33,081 nucleotides of DNA from Parcubacteria group bacterium GW2011_GWA2_43_11 (GCA_000998805.1 LCFC01000007.1:1-33081); one strand, 5' to 3'. Shown: positions 16,333 through 25,359, numbered from the stretch's first letter. Numbers and translations are program-made. Notes: generated by a model from the letters alone, not told the origin.

Positions 16333-16854
16333 TTATTCATTGAATCGGAAAATAGATACAATATCAATACCGTAAATATTTAGAGATTTCGAGTAGTTCA
16401 CAATGGTTGTAACAAAGGGTAGAAAAAATGCACCTTTCTCCTCCACTGCTTGTGCAGTTAAAACTGTACGCAAACCCGTTGTGAGAACATGTGTGCATAG
16501 CACCACACAGTCACCTGCTTGCACATCCGTACTTTTTAAAACCATCATGGTTCGTTCTTGAGCATCCTTTGATTCCTCTGCATAAACCCCGTAGACAGTC
16601 ATGTCAATATCTTCGCTTATATGCTGAGCTATGTTTTGAGCCAAGGTTGCAGAACGGATACCAACACCCACCACTTTTGTAATTCTTGAAAGACTGCATC
16701 CGTGCCTTATCAGTCCCCACATCATTTCAAACGCTGTGCGGTCAAGCAAGTCTCCCTGAACTTTCTCATCGAAAAGCCGAGTTGATCCAGCATTGTCTGA
16801 ATGCAGTGCTCCCTTTTCAGTAAACATTTGATAAAAATAGGCATTATCTACCAT
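16333..16854 (-). CDS. Phosphoribosyltransferase-like protein (orotate PRTase-like, degenerate PRPP motif)
   Basis: MVDNAYFYQMFTEKGALHSDNAGSTRLFDEK...VVGVGIRSATLAQNIAQHI...GDCVVLCTHVLTTGLRTVLTAQAVEEKGA; RBS GGGGAGG upstream of ATG at 16854 (M23 of the track ORF). Confidence 0.65.
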   Translation of the reverse strand: MVDNAYFYQMFTEKGALHSDNAGSTRLFDEKVQGDLLDRTAFEMMWGLIRHGCSLSRITKVVGVGIRSATLAQNIAQHISEDIDMTVYGVYAEESKDAQERTMMVLKSTDVQAGDCVVLCTHVLTTGLRTVLTAQAVEEKGAFFLPFVTTIVNYSKSLNIYGIDIVSIFRFNE

Positions 16855-16958
16855 GGTATTTCCTCCCCTGTTGAGGTTTATGTATGGAACATTACAGCAT
16901 ATGTAAAATCTACCCTGCATGGTAGCTTACGCGTGTAATAAGTCAACCGCTTGTGCCT

Positions 16959-17366
16959 TTATCTAAGCAAATTTTGATCGAGAATATCTTTAATATATAT
17001 ATCAAGGTCATCTTTTTCTTTCATAGCATCTATCGTAAGCCATGTGCATGAATCATTTTCACTAGTATCAAGCACAATCACCCCTTCCGTGCTTGCTCTG
17101 TAGGTGAGGCGGACAACATGTTTTTTCTCTTCTACAAAAATATCTTGAGCATAAATCAGCGTAGGTTGTGAGGTAAGTGTTAACCCTGTTTCTTCAAAAA
17201 CTTCGCGCGATAAATTTTCAATAAGCGGAGTTTCAACATTGATTCTTCCTCCCACAATGTCCCATGTTCCTTGGACGGCAGGATATTTTTTAAGATTCCT
17301 GTGGAGCAGAAGAAACTCACCTTGATTGTTTTCTAAAAAAACCTTAACCCCCACCTGTAATTCCAT
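16959..17366 (-). CDS. NUDIX hydrolase
   Basis: 135 aa; TWDIVGGRINVETPLIENLSREVFEETGLTL (Nudix box). Confidence 0.9.
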   Translation of the reverse strand: MELQVGVKVFLENNQGEFLLLHRNLKKYPAVQGTWDIVGGRINVETPLIENLSREVFEETGLTLTSQPTLIYAQDIFVEEKKHVVRLTYRASTEGVIVLDTSENDSCTWLTIDAMKEKDDLDIYIKDILDQNLLR

Positions 17367-17400
17367 ATGAGTAAAGTATAACAGAGTACTGAAAAACAGA

Positions 17401-17427
17401 ACAACCCCGTACGCCGTACGGGGTTGT
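17401..17427 (-). terminator. Intrinsic terminator downstream of pyrF
   Basis: ACAACCCCGTAC-GCC-GTACGGGGTTGT perfect 12-bp stem; followed on the minus strand by TCTGTTTTT. Confidence 0.75.
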
Positions 17428-17457
17428 GGTAAAGAATGAACAGAATTATTGATGTAG

Positions 17458-18183
17458 TTATTTCAGTGCAAGTATTTGAGATGCCAGTTTCACTGCAACC
17501 TCACGAGGATTGTTGGATTGATAAATCCCTGACCCTACAATGGCGTGCCAGAAATTACCTGCAACCAATCCACACTCTGAAATTGCACCTCCCTGAGTAA
17601 TGAATCCGGGAGCAGAAAGAGTAAAGTTTCCTTCACCGAGTATATCAACAAGCCATCCTCGTATCCTTCGTACCCATTCGGGTTTGTTGCCAGGGACTAC
17701 AAAGTGTCTCACGCCATAATGGGCAGCGAGTAGGTAGATTCGTTCCGGAGCATCATCTGCAATATATCCTCCCTCACTCACCAGAAATTCGGGGTGAGTC
17801 ATGATACCACCGGTCATAACCTGTAGTCCCGCACTCAAACAGCTCTCCGTCCATACTTCTTGGGTACGCGGGCCTGTGAATGGAAACAGAATGGCGACGT
17901 CGACACCTGCAGATTTCAGGTCATGCGCGAAACTTTTTCCCATATCAGGGATATCGTTCCCAGCTTTTTGGTGATCATAAATAACCACCATATCACCGTT
18001 ACTGCTTGATTTGATGATGTTTACTGCTTTCTCAAGTCCACGAAAACCCAAGCGAAACCCGACCTTGAATGCACTTAAACCGTTGATACCTTTGAGTTCT
18101 TTTGCAAAATACTCAAGTAACCCAAGGTTTTCAATATCAGCAGCAAAAATCAGACTCTTGTTCAATGGTGTAAATTCTTTCAT
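17458..18183 (-). CDS. pyrF: Orotidine 5'-phosphate decarboxylase
   Basis: LIFAADIENLGLLEYFAKEL..., FKVGFRLGFRG, VIYDHQKAGNDIPDMG, ILFPFTGP, FTLSAPGFITQGG, IVGSGIYQ; RBS GGAGGGAGAA before ATG at 18183. Confidence 0.88.
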   Translation of the reverse strand: MKEFTPLNKSLIFAADIENLGLLEYFAKELKGINGLSAFKVGFRLGFRGLEKAVNIIKSSSNGDMVVIYDHQKAGNDIPDMGKSFAHDLKSAGVDVAILFPFTGPRTQEVWTESCLSAGLQVMTGGIMTHPEFLVSEGGYIADDAPERIYLLAAHYGVRHFVVPGNKPEWVRRIRGWLVDILGEGNFTLSAPGFITQGGAISECGLVAGNFWHAIVGSGIYQSNNPREVAVKLASQILALK

Positions 18184-18193
18184 TTCTCCCTCC

Positions 18194-18895
18194 TTATTCG
18201 GGATAGTGTTGGTGTAAGAATTGCCAATTGCTCCCTTCTTTGGCGCGCAAAGCAATGGAACCCATCTTGCAGTACAGGCAGTCTTCAGGCTCGTAATTCG
18301 GCAGATGATTTTCATACAGTGCGAGAATTTTTCGACCGCGAATATGGGTGCGTCCAGATCTGTTGATCAGTGCAAAGATATACTCGGTGGTTAATGCCTC
18401 CACAAGATCAATGGCGTCTATTGTCAAATCAAGTGTTCCTCCTGTGGTGATAACATCATCACCGAGAAGGAGACGTTCACCACGAGATACTTTGGTTCGA
18501 TTGAAGGTCATGATTTTTTTTCCTTCCGAATCAAACCCTTTTTCGGCATAGCCTGAGGGACACAGTCTTCCGTTTTCATGGCTTACTACACCGCCTAGGT
18601 GGTGAGCAAAGAAAATAGCTCCCATAGCCGGTCCAATGGCCTTCTGTATTTCTTTTGGTGAATACCCAAGGCTTGCAAGTATCGCCATAAACTTATGCGC
18701 GATAATGTGAAAGAAGTGGTAATCGTGCAGGAGCTGGTCACTGTTGAAAAAACCACCGCTGTGTTTTCCACTGGTAAGCTGGACATGTGGTCTCAACGGA
18801 TTGCCATCATGAATCCAGTACCCGTCTTTTTCGATGTATTTGTCGATAACATACTGAGGGAAAAATCCCCCCACAGCACTGTCTAGTTTACCCAT
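18194..18895 (-). CDS. pyrE: Orotate phosphoribosyltransferase
   Basis: HVQLTSGKHSGGFFNSDQLL, AIGPAMGAIFFAHHLG, PRPP motif RLLLGDDVITTGGTLDLT; RBS AAGGAGAAG; adjacent to pyrF. Confidence 0.9.
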   Translation of the reverse strand: MGKLDSAVGGFFPQYVIDKYIEKDGYWIHDGNPLRPHVQLTSGKHSGGFFNSDQLLHDYHFFHIIAHKFMAILASLGYSPKEIQKAIGPAMGAIFFAHHLGGVVSHENGRLCPSGYAEKGFDSEGKKIMTFNRTKVSRGERLLLGDDVITTGGTLDLTIDAIDLVEALTTEYIFALINRSGRTHIRGRKILALYENHLPNYEPEDCLYCKMGSIALRAKEGSNWQFLHQHYPE

Positions 18896-18967
18896 CGTCG
18901 CTTCTCCTTGTTAAAGGTCATATTTACGTACAAAATATTGCACGCGAAAAAACTCTAGCGCTATACT

Positions 18968-18990
18968 AACTTACTTGACGTATAAGTCAA
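18968..18990 (-). promoter_or_regulatory. Putative pyrEF promoter with inverted repeat over the -35 box
   Basis: Minus strand TTGACT (18990-18985), 16-nt spacer, TAGTAT (18968-18963); TTGAC-N6-GTCAA palindrome at 18975-18990. Confidence 0.4.
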
Positions 18991-19006
18991 ACAATGTTTT
19001 TTTTGG

Positions 19007-19033
19007 AAAAAAGAAGGACCGACCTTCTTTTTC
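19007..19033 (-). terminator. Intrinsic terminator downstream of the Gmad2 gene
   Basis: AAAAAGAAGG-loop-CCTTCTTTTT hairpin, T-rich on the minus strand. Confidence 0.7.
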
Positions 19034-19035
19034 TG

Positions 19036-19581
19036 TTACTGAGCAGGAGCAAACATGACGGTTATTTCAAACGCGTCATCGTTTTCGGGTAAACCTGAAG
19101 GGTTGTCTTTTTGAAGTATGAGTGACCCCCGTTGCATGAAGTCAGGGTCGCCTGGTCTATATGGTGGCTCAAACGTAAGTGTAACCTCAAAAGGCACATA
19201 CTCCTCCGTCATCCAGTCGCTTTGTGCTTGCGCTATACCTTGCGCAATAATAAGCCCGTCCCAGTTGGTGAGTACCACAGGGAAACTTGCTTCAAAGTAC
19301 CATGTACCTCGTGCTTCACCTTCGATAATGAGTGGGCTTGTAATTCCTCCAGTATTAAGATTTCTTACTACAATTACATCCTTGTAAGCGAGAGGTGTAC
19401 TTACATTTTCATTTTCCTCTGGAGTAATCGTATCAGACACTTTTTCGGGTATAGTATTGTTTTCTTTGGTAACAATAGGCTCAGGTACTTCCTCTGGTAC
19501 CACATTATTATTTTCCTGGTACTGCCAAACTATTCCTCCGAGGATAATCAGAAGCAGTGCAAATAGTACTATATTTTTCAT
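19036..19581 (-). CDS. Gmad2-domain immunoglobulin-like membrane/lipoprotein
   Basis: 181 aa; N-terminal TM; ITSPLIIEGEARGTWYFEASFPVVLTNWDGLIIAQGIAQAQSDWMTEEYVPFEVTLTF is a typical Gmad2 sequence. Confidence 0.88.
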   Translation of the reverse strand: MKNIVLFALLLIILGGIVWQYQENNNVVPEEVPEPIVTKENNTIPEKVSDTITPEENENVSTPLAYKDVIVVRNLNTGGITSPLIIEGEARGTWYFEASFPVVLTNWDGLIIAQGIAQAQSDWMTEEYVPFEVTLTFEPPYRPGDPDFMQRGSLILQKDNPSGLPENDDAFEITVMFAPAQ

Positions 19582-19713
19582 AGGTACAGTATATCACAAA
19601 ACTTTATGTATTTATGAATATATATTCCACTTTTCAGTAAACCTGTTTCTGCTTCATGTTGGAAGTCAATCCTATATACTCTTCAGCACCTACATTACAC
19701 GCACATGAAAACC

Positions 19714-19917
19714 CTAGAGAAGACCTTCAAATGATTTTGTGTAGGTGTTTAAAAATGCCGGTATCACAAACATAAGTCCAATAAGCGGTAGGAATATTGT
19801 GAGTCCAGTAATCCAAAGCATCGTGAGAAAATATTTACGTGTCTTCTCTACAGATTCATAAATAGCGGTTAGTTTTATTTCTTGAGCATCAAGCTTGTTT
19901 TTAATTTCTTGTTCCAT
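19714..19917 (-). CDS. Small membrane protein (67 aa)
   Basis: Amphipathic N-terminus and two hydrophobic segments; RBS-like context. Confidence 0.6.
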   Translation of the reverse strand: MEQEIKNKLDAQEIKLTAIYESVEKTRKYFLTMLWITGLTIFLPLIGLMFVIPAFLNTYTKSFEGLL

Positions 19918-20003
19918 GTTTGTAGTATATCAGAATGTGCTTGATACGTGGTACGTACTGCCACCAAATATAACGGTGCATACAAGATGTTGTTCAGGCG
20001 GTA

Positions 20004-21311
20004 TTAGGACAGATTTGTAGTCGGATGTTTTATTTCTTCCTGTAATCGTTTAATTTCATTTTTTAACTCAACCATCTTTAGTTCCCTATGAATTGCAAGT
20101 TTGTTAAATTTTTCGAGTTCCTCAAGATTATTGGCAACCTCATTTTGTGCGGTTCTCTGAGCTGTGATGTCTTCACCGGAACTAAGTGTTCCAATATATC
20201 CACCTTGATTGTTTGTGAGTAGTTTATTGTGCCACCGAATTAATTTTTTCGTACCCGATTTGGCTATAATATAATTTTCAAAGTACTCAACAGGAGTACT
20301 TTCTGAAATTTTCTTAAATACGGCTTGAACTTTTTCTTGTTCTTCTTTAGGAATATAGGTTTCTATCCAATTTTTTCCTACAATATGTTCCATAGTGTCT
20401 TCAAGTAAAGCACAGCCGCTTTTGTTAATTTTTATCACCACAGCATTTTTACTGAGTACCACAATAGCGTTGCCGACTATATTAAAGTAATTTTCAGTCT
20501 TTATTTGTTCCTCTGTAAGATTCTTAAGTAGCATGGCTTTTGCTGTCATATCTCGAGATACTACAAAAAAGTTATTTTCAATCACATCAACAGTTGACTC
20601 AATAATTGTGTACACACCAGCACTGTTTTTTATCCTACAGGTAATATTTTTTGATGGAGGAATTACATTTTTCTGAAGAAGCTTACCACCCTCTTGGGTA
20701 AAGTTTTCAAGTAAAGAAGTGAGTATTTGGGGTGCATCATCAGGGTGTATAAACTCAAATATACATTTGCCAATAATATCCTTATTAGCATAGCCTAAAA
20801 TTTTTTCATGAGCTTTGTTTGCAAAAGTATATTTTGGATTAAGTGAAATATCTAAAATAGTGATTATGTCACTTGTTTTGTCGAGTAGCATCTTATACAA
20901 AACACCATTATCCTTTTCTTTTTTTTCCTGTGATATGTCATCGATGATAACGGCAAAAAAATTCTCCTTAGGTGAGTACGCATAGACCTCAAACCATTTA
21001 TTAACACTGTTTGAGTAATATTCAAATTTATCCTCTTTTCCAGTTTGTGCTACTTTAGAATATCTTTCTATCAGACGCCCTTTATCGTTTTCAACTCCCA
21101 TAAGAACATCAGTGAACCTTTTACCGAGCACACCTTCTTTCTTAAGACCCGTGATTTTTTCAAATGCTTGATTTACCTCCAAAAAAACATAATCCACTCC
21201 TCTTCCTTCTGTGTCAGTGACGAGTTGATGGTACGCAAAACCAGTAGGCATTTTCTGAATGAGGTCCTTAAAATTTAAATCAGGTGCGTCGCCAGTGGAT
21301 GATTTGTTCAT
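20004..21311 (-). CDS. Multi-PAS domain sensor protein without recognisable output domain
   Basis: 435 aa; about three PAS/PAC units (FLEVNQAFEKITGLKKEGVLGKRFTDVL; TFANKAHEKILGYANKDIIGKCIFEFIHPDD; INKSGCALLEDTMEHIVGKNWIETYIP), C-terminal coiled coil; no HATPase or GGDEF motif. Confidence 0.85.
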   Translation of the reverse strand: MNKSSTGDAPDLNFKDLIQKMPTGFAYHQLVTDTEGRGVDYVFLEVNQAFEKITGLKKEGVLGKRFTDVLMGVENDKGRLIERYSKVAQTGKEDKFEYYSNSVNKWFEVYAYSPKENFFAVIIDDISQEKKEKDNGVLYKMLLDKTSDIITILDISLNPKYTFANKAHEKILGYANKDIIGKCIFEFIHPDDAPQILTSLLENFTQEGGKLLQKNVIPPSKNITCRIKNSAGVYTIIESTVDVIENNFFVVSRDMTAKAMLLKNLTEEQIKTENYFNIVGNAIVVLSKNAVVIKINKSGCALLEDTMEHIVGKNWIETYIPKEEQEKVQAVFKKISESTPVEYFENYIIAKSGTKKLIRWHNKLLTNNQGGYIGTLSSGEDITAQRTAQNEVANNLEELEKFNKLAIHRELKMVELKNEIKRLQEEIKHPTTNLS

Positions 21312-21554
21312 GCGTGGTTCATGTGAATTTCTATTTTTATAGTATATCAGAGTATGGTTGGTAAAGTATCACACATTTCGCAAAATAGTTTCCAGCAAGT
21401 AATAAAAAAATTTGTGTATGTTGTAGATTTTTTATTGCAAAAAGTAGTAATAAATATAATTGCTAATTGTAAATATATACGCAAATTTACCGTGCTGTAT
21501 AGTAGTAGTACGTACACTATTAGTATAAATCGTACATGTTATTCATTAATCATC

Positions 21555-21848
21555 ATGACTATGAACAGAGACACAAGAGAAAATGGAGATGCTGTAGCAT
21601 GGACAGCGATTGTAGTAGCGGTTCTAGCGATGGTTTTTTCTTGGGTCGCATTCAATCGCTCAGGAGTGGATGTGGATCAAGTTGTTGAACAAAAATTTGA
21701 CAACGCGTTGGTTGATTTCGAAACAAGATACCAACGACTTGAAAATGAAGTGCAACAAAGGACAACAGAAGACGAAGTTGTAACACCTACTATTGTACCA
21801 ACTACAGACGAAGAGTCAGCTGATGTAGGAACTAGTTCAGAGAGGTAA
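21555..21848 (+). CDS. Small single-TM coiled-coil protein
   Basis: Internal ATG at 21555: MTMNRDTRENGDAVAWTAIVVAVLAMVFSWVAFNRSGVDVDQVVEQKFDNALVDFETRYQRLENEVQQR... Confidence 0.7.
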   Translation: MTMNRDTRENGDAVAWTAIVVAVLAMVFSWVAFNRSGVDVDQVVEQKFDNALVDFETRYQRLENEVQQRTTEDEVVTPTIVPTTDEESADVGTSSER

Positions 21849-21872
21849 ATTATTAATCTAATCACTTGAATT

Positions 21873-22133
21873 ATGAATATTGTTTTATGGATAATCTTTG
21901 GAGGAGTCGCTGGTTGGGTTGCGTCACTTATTGTTGGAGCTGATTCCAGTTTGGGGATAGTAGGAAATGTTGTCGTAGGTATCATCGGAGCATTTCTGGG
22001 AGGTTGGATTGGTGACCAAACAGGAATAAGATCAGGGGCACCTGGTGCTGATAGACCCACTGACTTTGTGGGGTTTGTATGGGCAGTTATTGGTGCTGTT
22101 ATTCTTCTCTTTATCTTAAACTTGCTTTTCTAA
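21873..22133 (+). CDS. GlsB/YeaQ/YmgE family (transglycosylase-associated) membrane protein
   Basis: 86 aa; MNIVLWIIFGGVAGWVASLIVGADSSLGIVGNVVVGIIGAFLGGWI... Confidence 0.9.
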   Translation: MNIVLWIIFGGVAGWVASLIVGADSSLGIVGNVVVGIIGAFLGGWIGDQTGIRSGAPGADRPTDFVGFVWAVIGAVILLFILNLLF

Positions 22134-22164
22134 TTATACTTCATGCAAAAAAACAGTAACAAAA

Positions 22165-22188
22165 CAAACTCTACTTTTGTAGAGTTTG
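22165..22188. terminator. Intrinsic terminator between convergent genes
   Basis: CAAACTCTAC-TTTT-GTAGAGTTTG, perfect 10-bp stem. Confidence 0.7.
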
Positions 22189-22210
22189 CATGCAGCCTCA
22201 CATAACGTAG

Positions 22211-23116
22211 TTATTTCGTATTGAAGTACTCAAAAAGCGCTTTGATACCCGCAAGGTTTTTGTCCCACTCAATAGTTTCGTGTGTTGACAATTCTACAGT
22301 GATGGCAGGTATGTTAATGGAAGCAAGCCATCCTTCTGCGTCACCGGTAATCTCATATGCATCGAAACTGTCTACAGCTTTGTATCCAGAAGCTTGAGAG
22401 TATGCGTTCATAATATTGCGGGTGATTGGAAGAATACCGTTTTGGCATTCAGACGCGTAGACAGCGTTTGATTGGCTGTGAAAAAATACAACAGCTTGAG
22501 GTTTTTTCTGGAGAACAAAATCTCGTATTGCCTGTGCTTCTGGCTCAGAAAAAGCGGAAGCACCTGCACTGACTGGTTTGTCACGCCATGTACTTGTAGG
22601 TTGCCACTTGCAATCAAAATTTCTATTCAGGTCAACTTTGTTGGAGTTAAAGCGACCTTTCCCTTCTGTATCAGTTACAGTTCTTGCTTCATCAAGCGTG
22701 AAGCGTCCTCCCGTACCGAGTACTGCAAATAGTCCATCTGGGTTGGCAGAAGGTATTACCGATACCTGTAGATTTAGTGGGATTAGACTGGGGGTAGCAG
22801 TAAGCTGATCAATTAGTGCATATGCTAAGAGAATACTATTCCATTCATATCCACCATGGATACCACCTACAAAAAGCAGATGAGTGTCTCCATTTCCAAA
22901 AGTGTACGCCTCAATAGGTCGTCCCGAAACGGAGTTACCAATCGTGACCTGTTTTAAGGGTTCACCAGCATCCTTTGGTTTTTGAACAGGTTCCTCGTTA
23001 GTCATGGGGACTGGTCTCTCTTCTGGTGGTGCATCAATGAATATAAAAGCAAGTATTCCCAGGACAAGGATGGGTGTGAGTAAGAGAACAATAAACTTGG
23101 GTGAAAGGCGGGGCAT
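22211..23116 (-). CDS. M14-family zinc carboxypeptidase-like protein (apparently intact active site)
   Basis: N-terminal TM; GGIHGGYEWN, DLNRNFDCKW, VVFFHSQS, ITVELSTHETIEW. Confidence 0.88.
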   Translation of the reverse strand: MPRLSPKFIVLLLTPILVLGILAFIFIDAPPEERPVPMTNEEPVQKPKDAGEPLKQVTIGNSVSGRPIEAYTFGNGDTHLLFVGGIHGGYEWNSILLAYALIDQLTATPSLIPLNLQVSVIPSANPDGLFAVLGTGGRFTLDEARTVTDTEGKGRFNSNKVDLNRNFDCKWQPTSTWRDKPVSAGASAFSEPEAQAIRDFVLQKKPQAVVFFHSQSNAVYASECQNGILPITRNIMNAYSQASGYKAVDSFDAYEITGDAEGWLASINIPAITVELSTHETIEWDKNLAGIKALFEYFNTK

Positions 23117-24042
23117 TATTCTGCGTAATGATTGAGAACAGCCTCTATAGCACTAAGGTTCATGTTCCACTCTGTATCGGTATGTGTAGTGAGAAGTACA
23201 CTTATAGCTGGGATGTTGTTTTTTGCAAGCCAGTTTACGACGTCTCCCGTAATTTCATAGAAGTCGAAATTTTCATATGCCTGGTACCCTGAAGCATCTG
23301 CGTAAAGAGTCGTCAGTGCGCTCGTTTCAGGTAAAATTCCATTGTGACAATTTGAGGCAAATACGCCACCAAGAGAACTGTACCAAACTATAACGGCAAC
23401 AGGTTTGTGTGATTCTATATACTGTTTAAAAGCAAGTGACTCAGGTTCCGAGAACGGTGCACTACCACCACTTACCTCCTTATCTTGCCAAGTACCCTTT
23501 GTTTGCCAGTCACAATCAAAGTTTCTGTTGAGGTCAACCGTGTGTGCATTGAAGCGTCCTGCAACGGTGTCAGCTTGTATTTGAGGTACGGAGGTTAGGG
23601 AAAATTTACCTGCAGTACCTACGGTTTTGTTAAGTCCATCAGGATTAAGAACAGGTATGATGCTTACGCGTACACCTTCAGGAATACTCTTTGGGTTCTG
23701 CTCTAGGTACTCCATAAGCTCATAGGCCAAGAGAACCGTGTTCCAGGAGTAGCCACCGTGAATACCACCCACAAAAAGTACTTCTTTCTCACCCTCTCCG
23801 AAATGGTAGGCTGTTATATCTCTGTTCTCTACAGATGTCCCTAGTATTGTTTCTTTTTCTATAACTTTTTCCGGCTCCTCAACCTCTTTGGGTGGAGTGA
23901 TTTGATTTTCATCAAATACAAATTCCGGCGCTATCTCTATGCCACTATCGTCGACTTCAATGGTATTAAAATACTTAAAATAAATAAAAATACCTCCAGC
24001 TACAATCATAGCAACCACGGCTATTGTTGTGATTAATTTCAT
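23116..24042 (-). CDS. M14-family carboxypeptidase paralog, predicted pseudoenzyme
   Basis: Clearly homologous to the downstream gene (GGIHGGYSWNTVLLAYEL, DLNRNFDCDWQ, FSEPES, NIPAISVLLTTHTDTEW) but E->S, H->Y and E->L at putative active-site positions. Start at MKLITT (24042). Confidence 0.88.
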   Translation of the reverse strand: MKLITTIAVVAMIVAGGIFIYFKYFNTIEVDDSGIEIAPEFVFDENQITPPKEVEEPEKVIEKETILGTSVENRDITAYHFGEGEKEVLFVGGIHGGYSWNTVLLAYELMEYLEQNPKSIPEGVRVSIIPVLNPDGLNKTVGTAGKFSLTSVPQIQADTVAGRFNAHTVDLNRNFDCDWQTKGTWQDKEVSGGSAPFSEPESLAFKQYIESHKPVAVIVWYSSLGGVFASNCHNGILPETSALTTLYADASGYQAYENFDFYEITGDVVNWLAKNNIPAISVLLTTHTDTEWNMNLSAIEAVLNHYAE

Positions 24043-24256
24043 ACCTATATATTTTAACATAGAAGTGACTATTTCCTCAAAAATTATTGCATGGCTTGAT
24101 TTCGGTATATTCACAACATCTTCACTACATTTATGTAGTATTGGTTGAGAAAGACAGTACATTTACATAGTTTACAAATCTGTCTACGTCATTGGGTTTT
24201 GAGTACATATTTTGTACATCATCAACCTATATAGCAACTCTAAAGAGGAGAGAACC

Positions 24257-25291
24257 ATGAACCTTGTTACGTTAGGAGGAGGTACAGGTCAGTATCATAC
24301 ACTGCGAGCGCTTATGTATTTTAAGACGCAGTTATACACTGAAGCAGATCCAATTCACCTTACTGCAATACCCACAACAACTGACAATGGTGGATCAAGT
24401 GGAATATTACGATTTGATTACAACATCGTTGCACCAGGTGATATTGGCCAATGTATATTGGGATTACACCCCAAGCCTGAAGAAGTTGCATGGCTTTTTG
24501 CACACAGATTCACGGGTGGCGGACTTCATGGACACACGACACGTAACATTATTATCACTACCGCCTTGCAAGAGTTTGGTCCAACACAAGCAGCACTTGA
24601 TGCAGTGCGCGATATGTTTAAGCTTGAAGGTGATGTGTGTCCTGCAACGTTCTCTGAATCACAAGTGCATGTCCGATTAAAAAGCGGCAAAGTACTTGTG
24701 TGTGAGGATGAGTTATATCGTAAGGATATACTTTCCGAAGGCGGAGTTGAGCGAATATGGCTGGAACCTGAGGTTAAATACAATGCGCGTGCTGTAGAGG
24801 CAATTCGCAGTGCAGACGTGATTATTGTTTGTCCAGGTACACTGTACTGTTCAATCATTCCAAATTTCTTGGTTTATGAGATAAAGAATGCTCTTTGTGA
24901 GTCAAATGCCCTTAAGATCTATGTAGCGAATCTCATGAATCAACGAGGGCATATTCCTAAGCACTGGACAGCGTTTGACCACATGAAATGCATTAACAAT
25001 TACTTACGGGAAGATTTTTTTGATACAGTAATTGTTAATGCACAAGAGCCTACCCAAAACCAAGCATTAATGTACGGCACGGAGAAAGAATATGTTTCCT
25101 TTACTGAACATTCTGATGATTTGCAGTGTACAGTAGTTTCTGGACCTCTTTTGATGAATGAACCATCAGCAACAAAGGATACCTCTGGAGACATGCTTGC
25201 ACACCTACGCGCCTCAGTGCGACATGATAAGAAGCGGCTTGCTTACGCGTTACAAAAGGCGTTGCTCCATTCTACAGTACGCGTTCAATAA
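24257..25291 (+). CDS. YvcK/CofD-like (gluconeogenesis factor, UPF0052) protein
   Basis: MNLVTLGGGTGQYHTLRALMYF..., TAIPTTTDNGGSSGILRFDYNIVAPGDIGQCILGL, VIIVCPGTLYCSIIPNFLV; SD AAAGAGGAGA before ATG at 24257. Confidence 0.88.
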   Translation: MNLVTLGGGTGQYHTLRALMYFKTQLYTEADPIHLTAIPTTTDNGGSSGILRFDYNIVAPGDIGQCILGLHPKPEEVAWLFAHRFTGGGLHGHTTRNIIITTALQEFGPTQAALDAVRDMFKLEGDVCPATFSESQVHVRLKSGKVLVCEDELYRKDILSEGGVERIWLEPEVKYNARAVEAIRSADVIIVCPGTLYCSIIPNFLVYEIKNALCESNALKIYVANLMNQRGHIPKHWTAFDHMKCINNYLREDFFDTVIVNAQEPTQNQALMYGTEKEYVSFTEHSDDLQCTVVSGPLLMNEPSATKDTSGDMLAHLRASVRHDKKRLAYALQKALLHSTVRVQ

Positions 25292-25328
25292 CGTGGGGCA
25301 ATACGACATAACAAAGCACTTTCACAAC

Positions 25329-25359
25329 TAGACCGCTTGAAAATTTTTCAAGCGGTCTA
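25329..25359. terminator. Intrinsic terminator between convergent genes
   Basis: TAGACCGCTTGAAAA-T-TTTTCAAGCGGTCTA near-perfect palindrome. Confidence 0.8.

Noticed and set aside
17220-17290. Irregular Nudix box spacing (first Glu appears shifted by one residue)
   Set aside because: GGRINVETPLIENLSREVFEETGL still has the REVFEETG core; one-residue variation is not strong evidence of lost function.
19132-19566. 144-aa plus-strand ORF
   Set aside because: Antisense to the Gmad2 gene, which has a clear domain signature.
24043-24162. N-terminal extension of the upstream M14 paralog
   Set aside because: The MKLITTIAVVAMIVAGG signal/TM segment begins at 24042; the extension is not signal-like.
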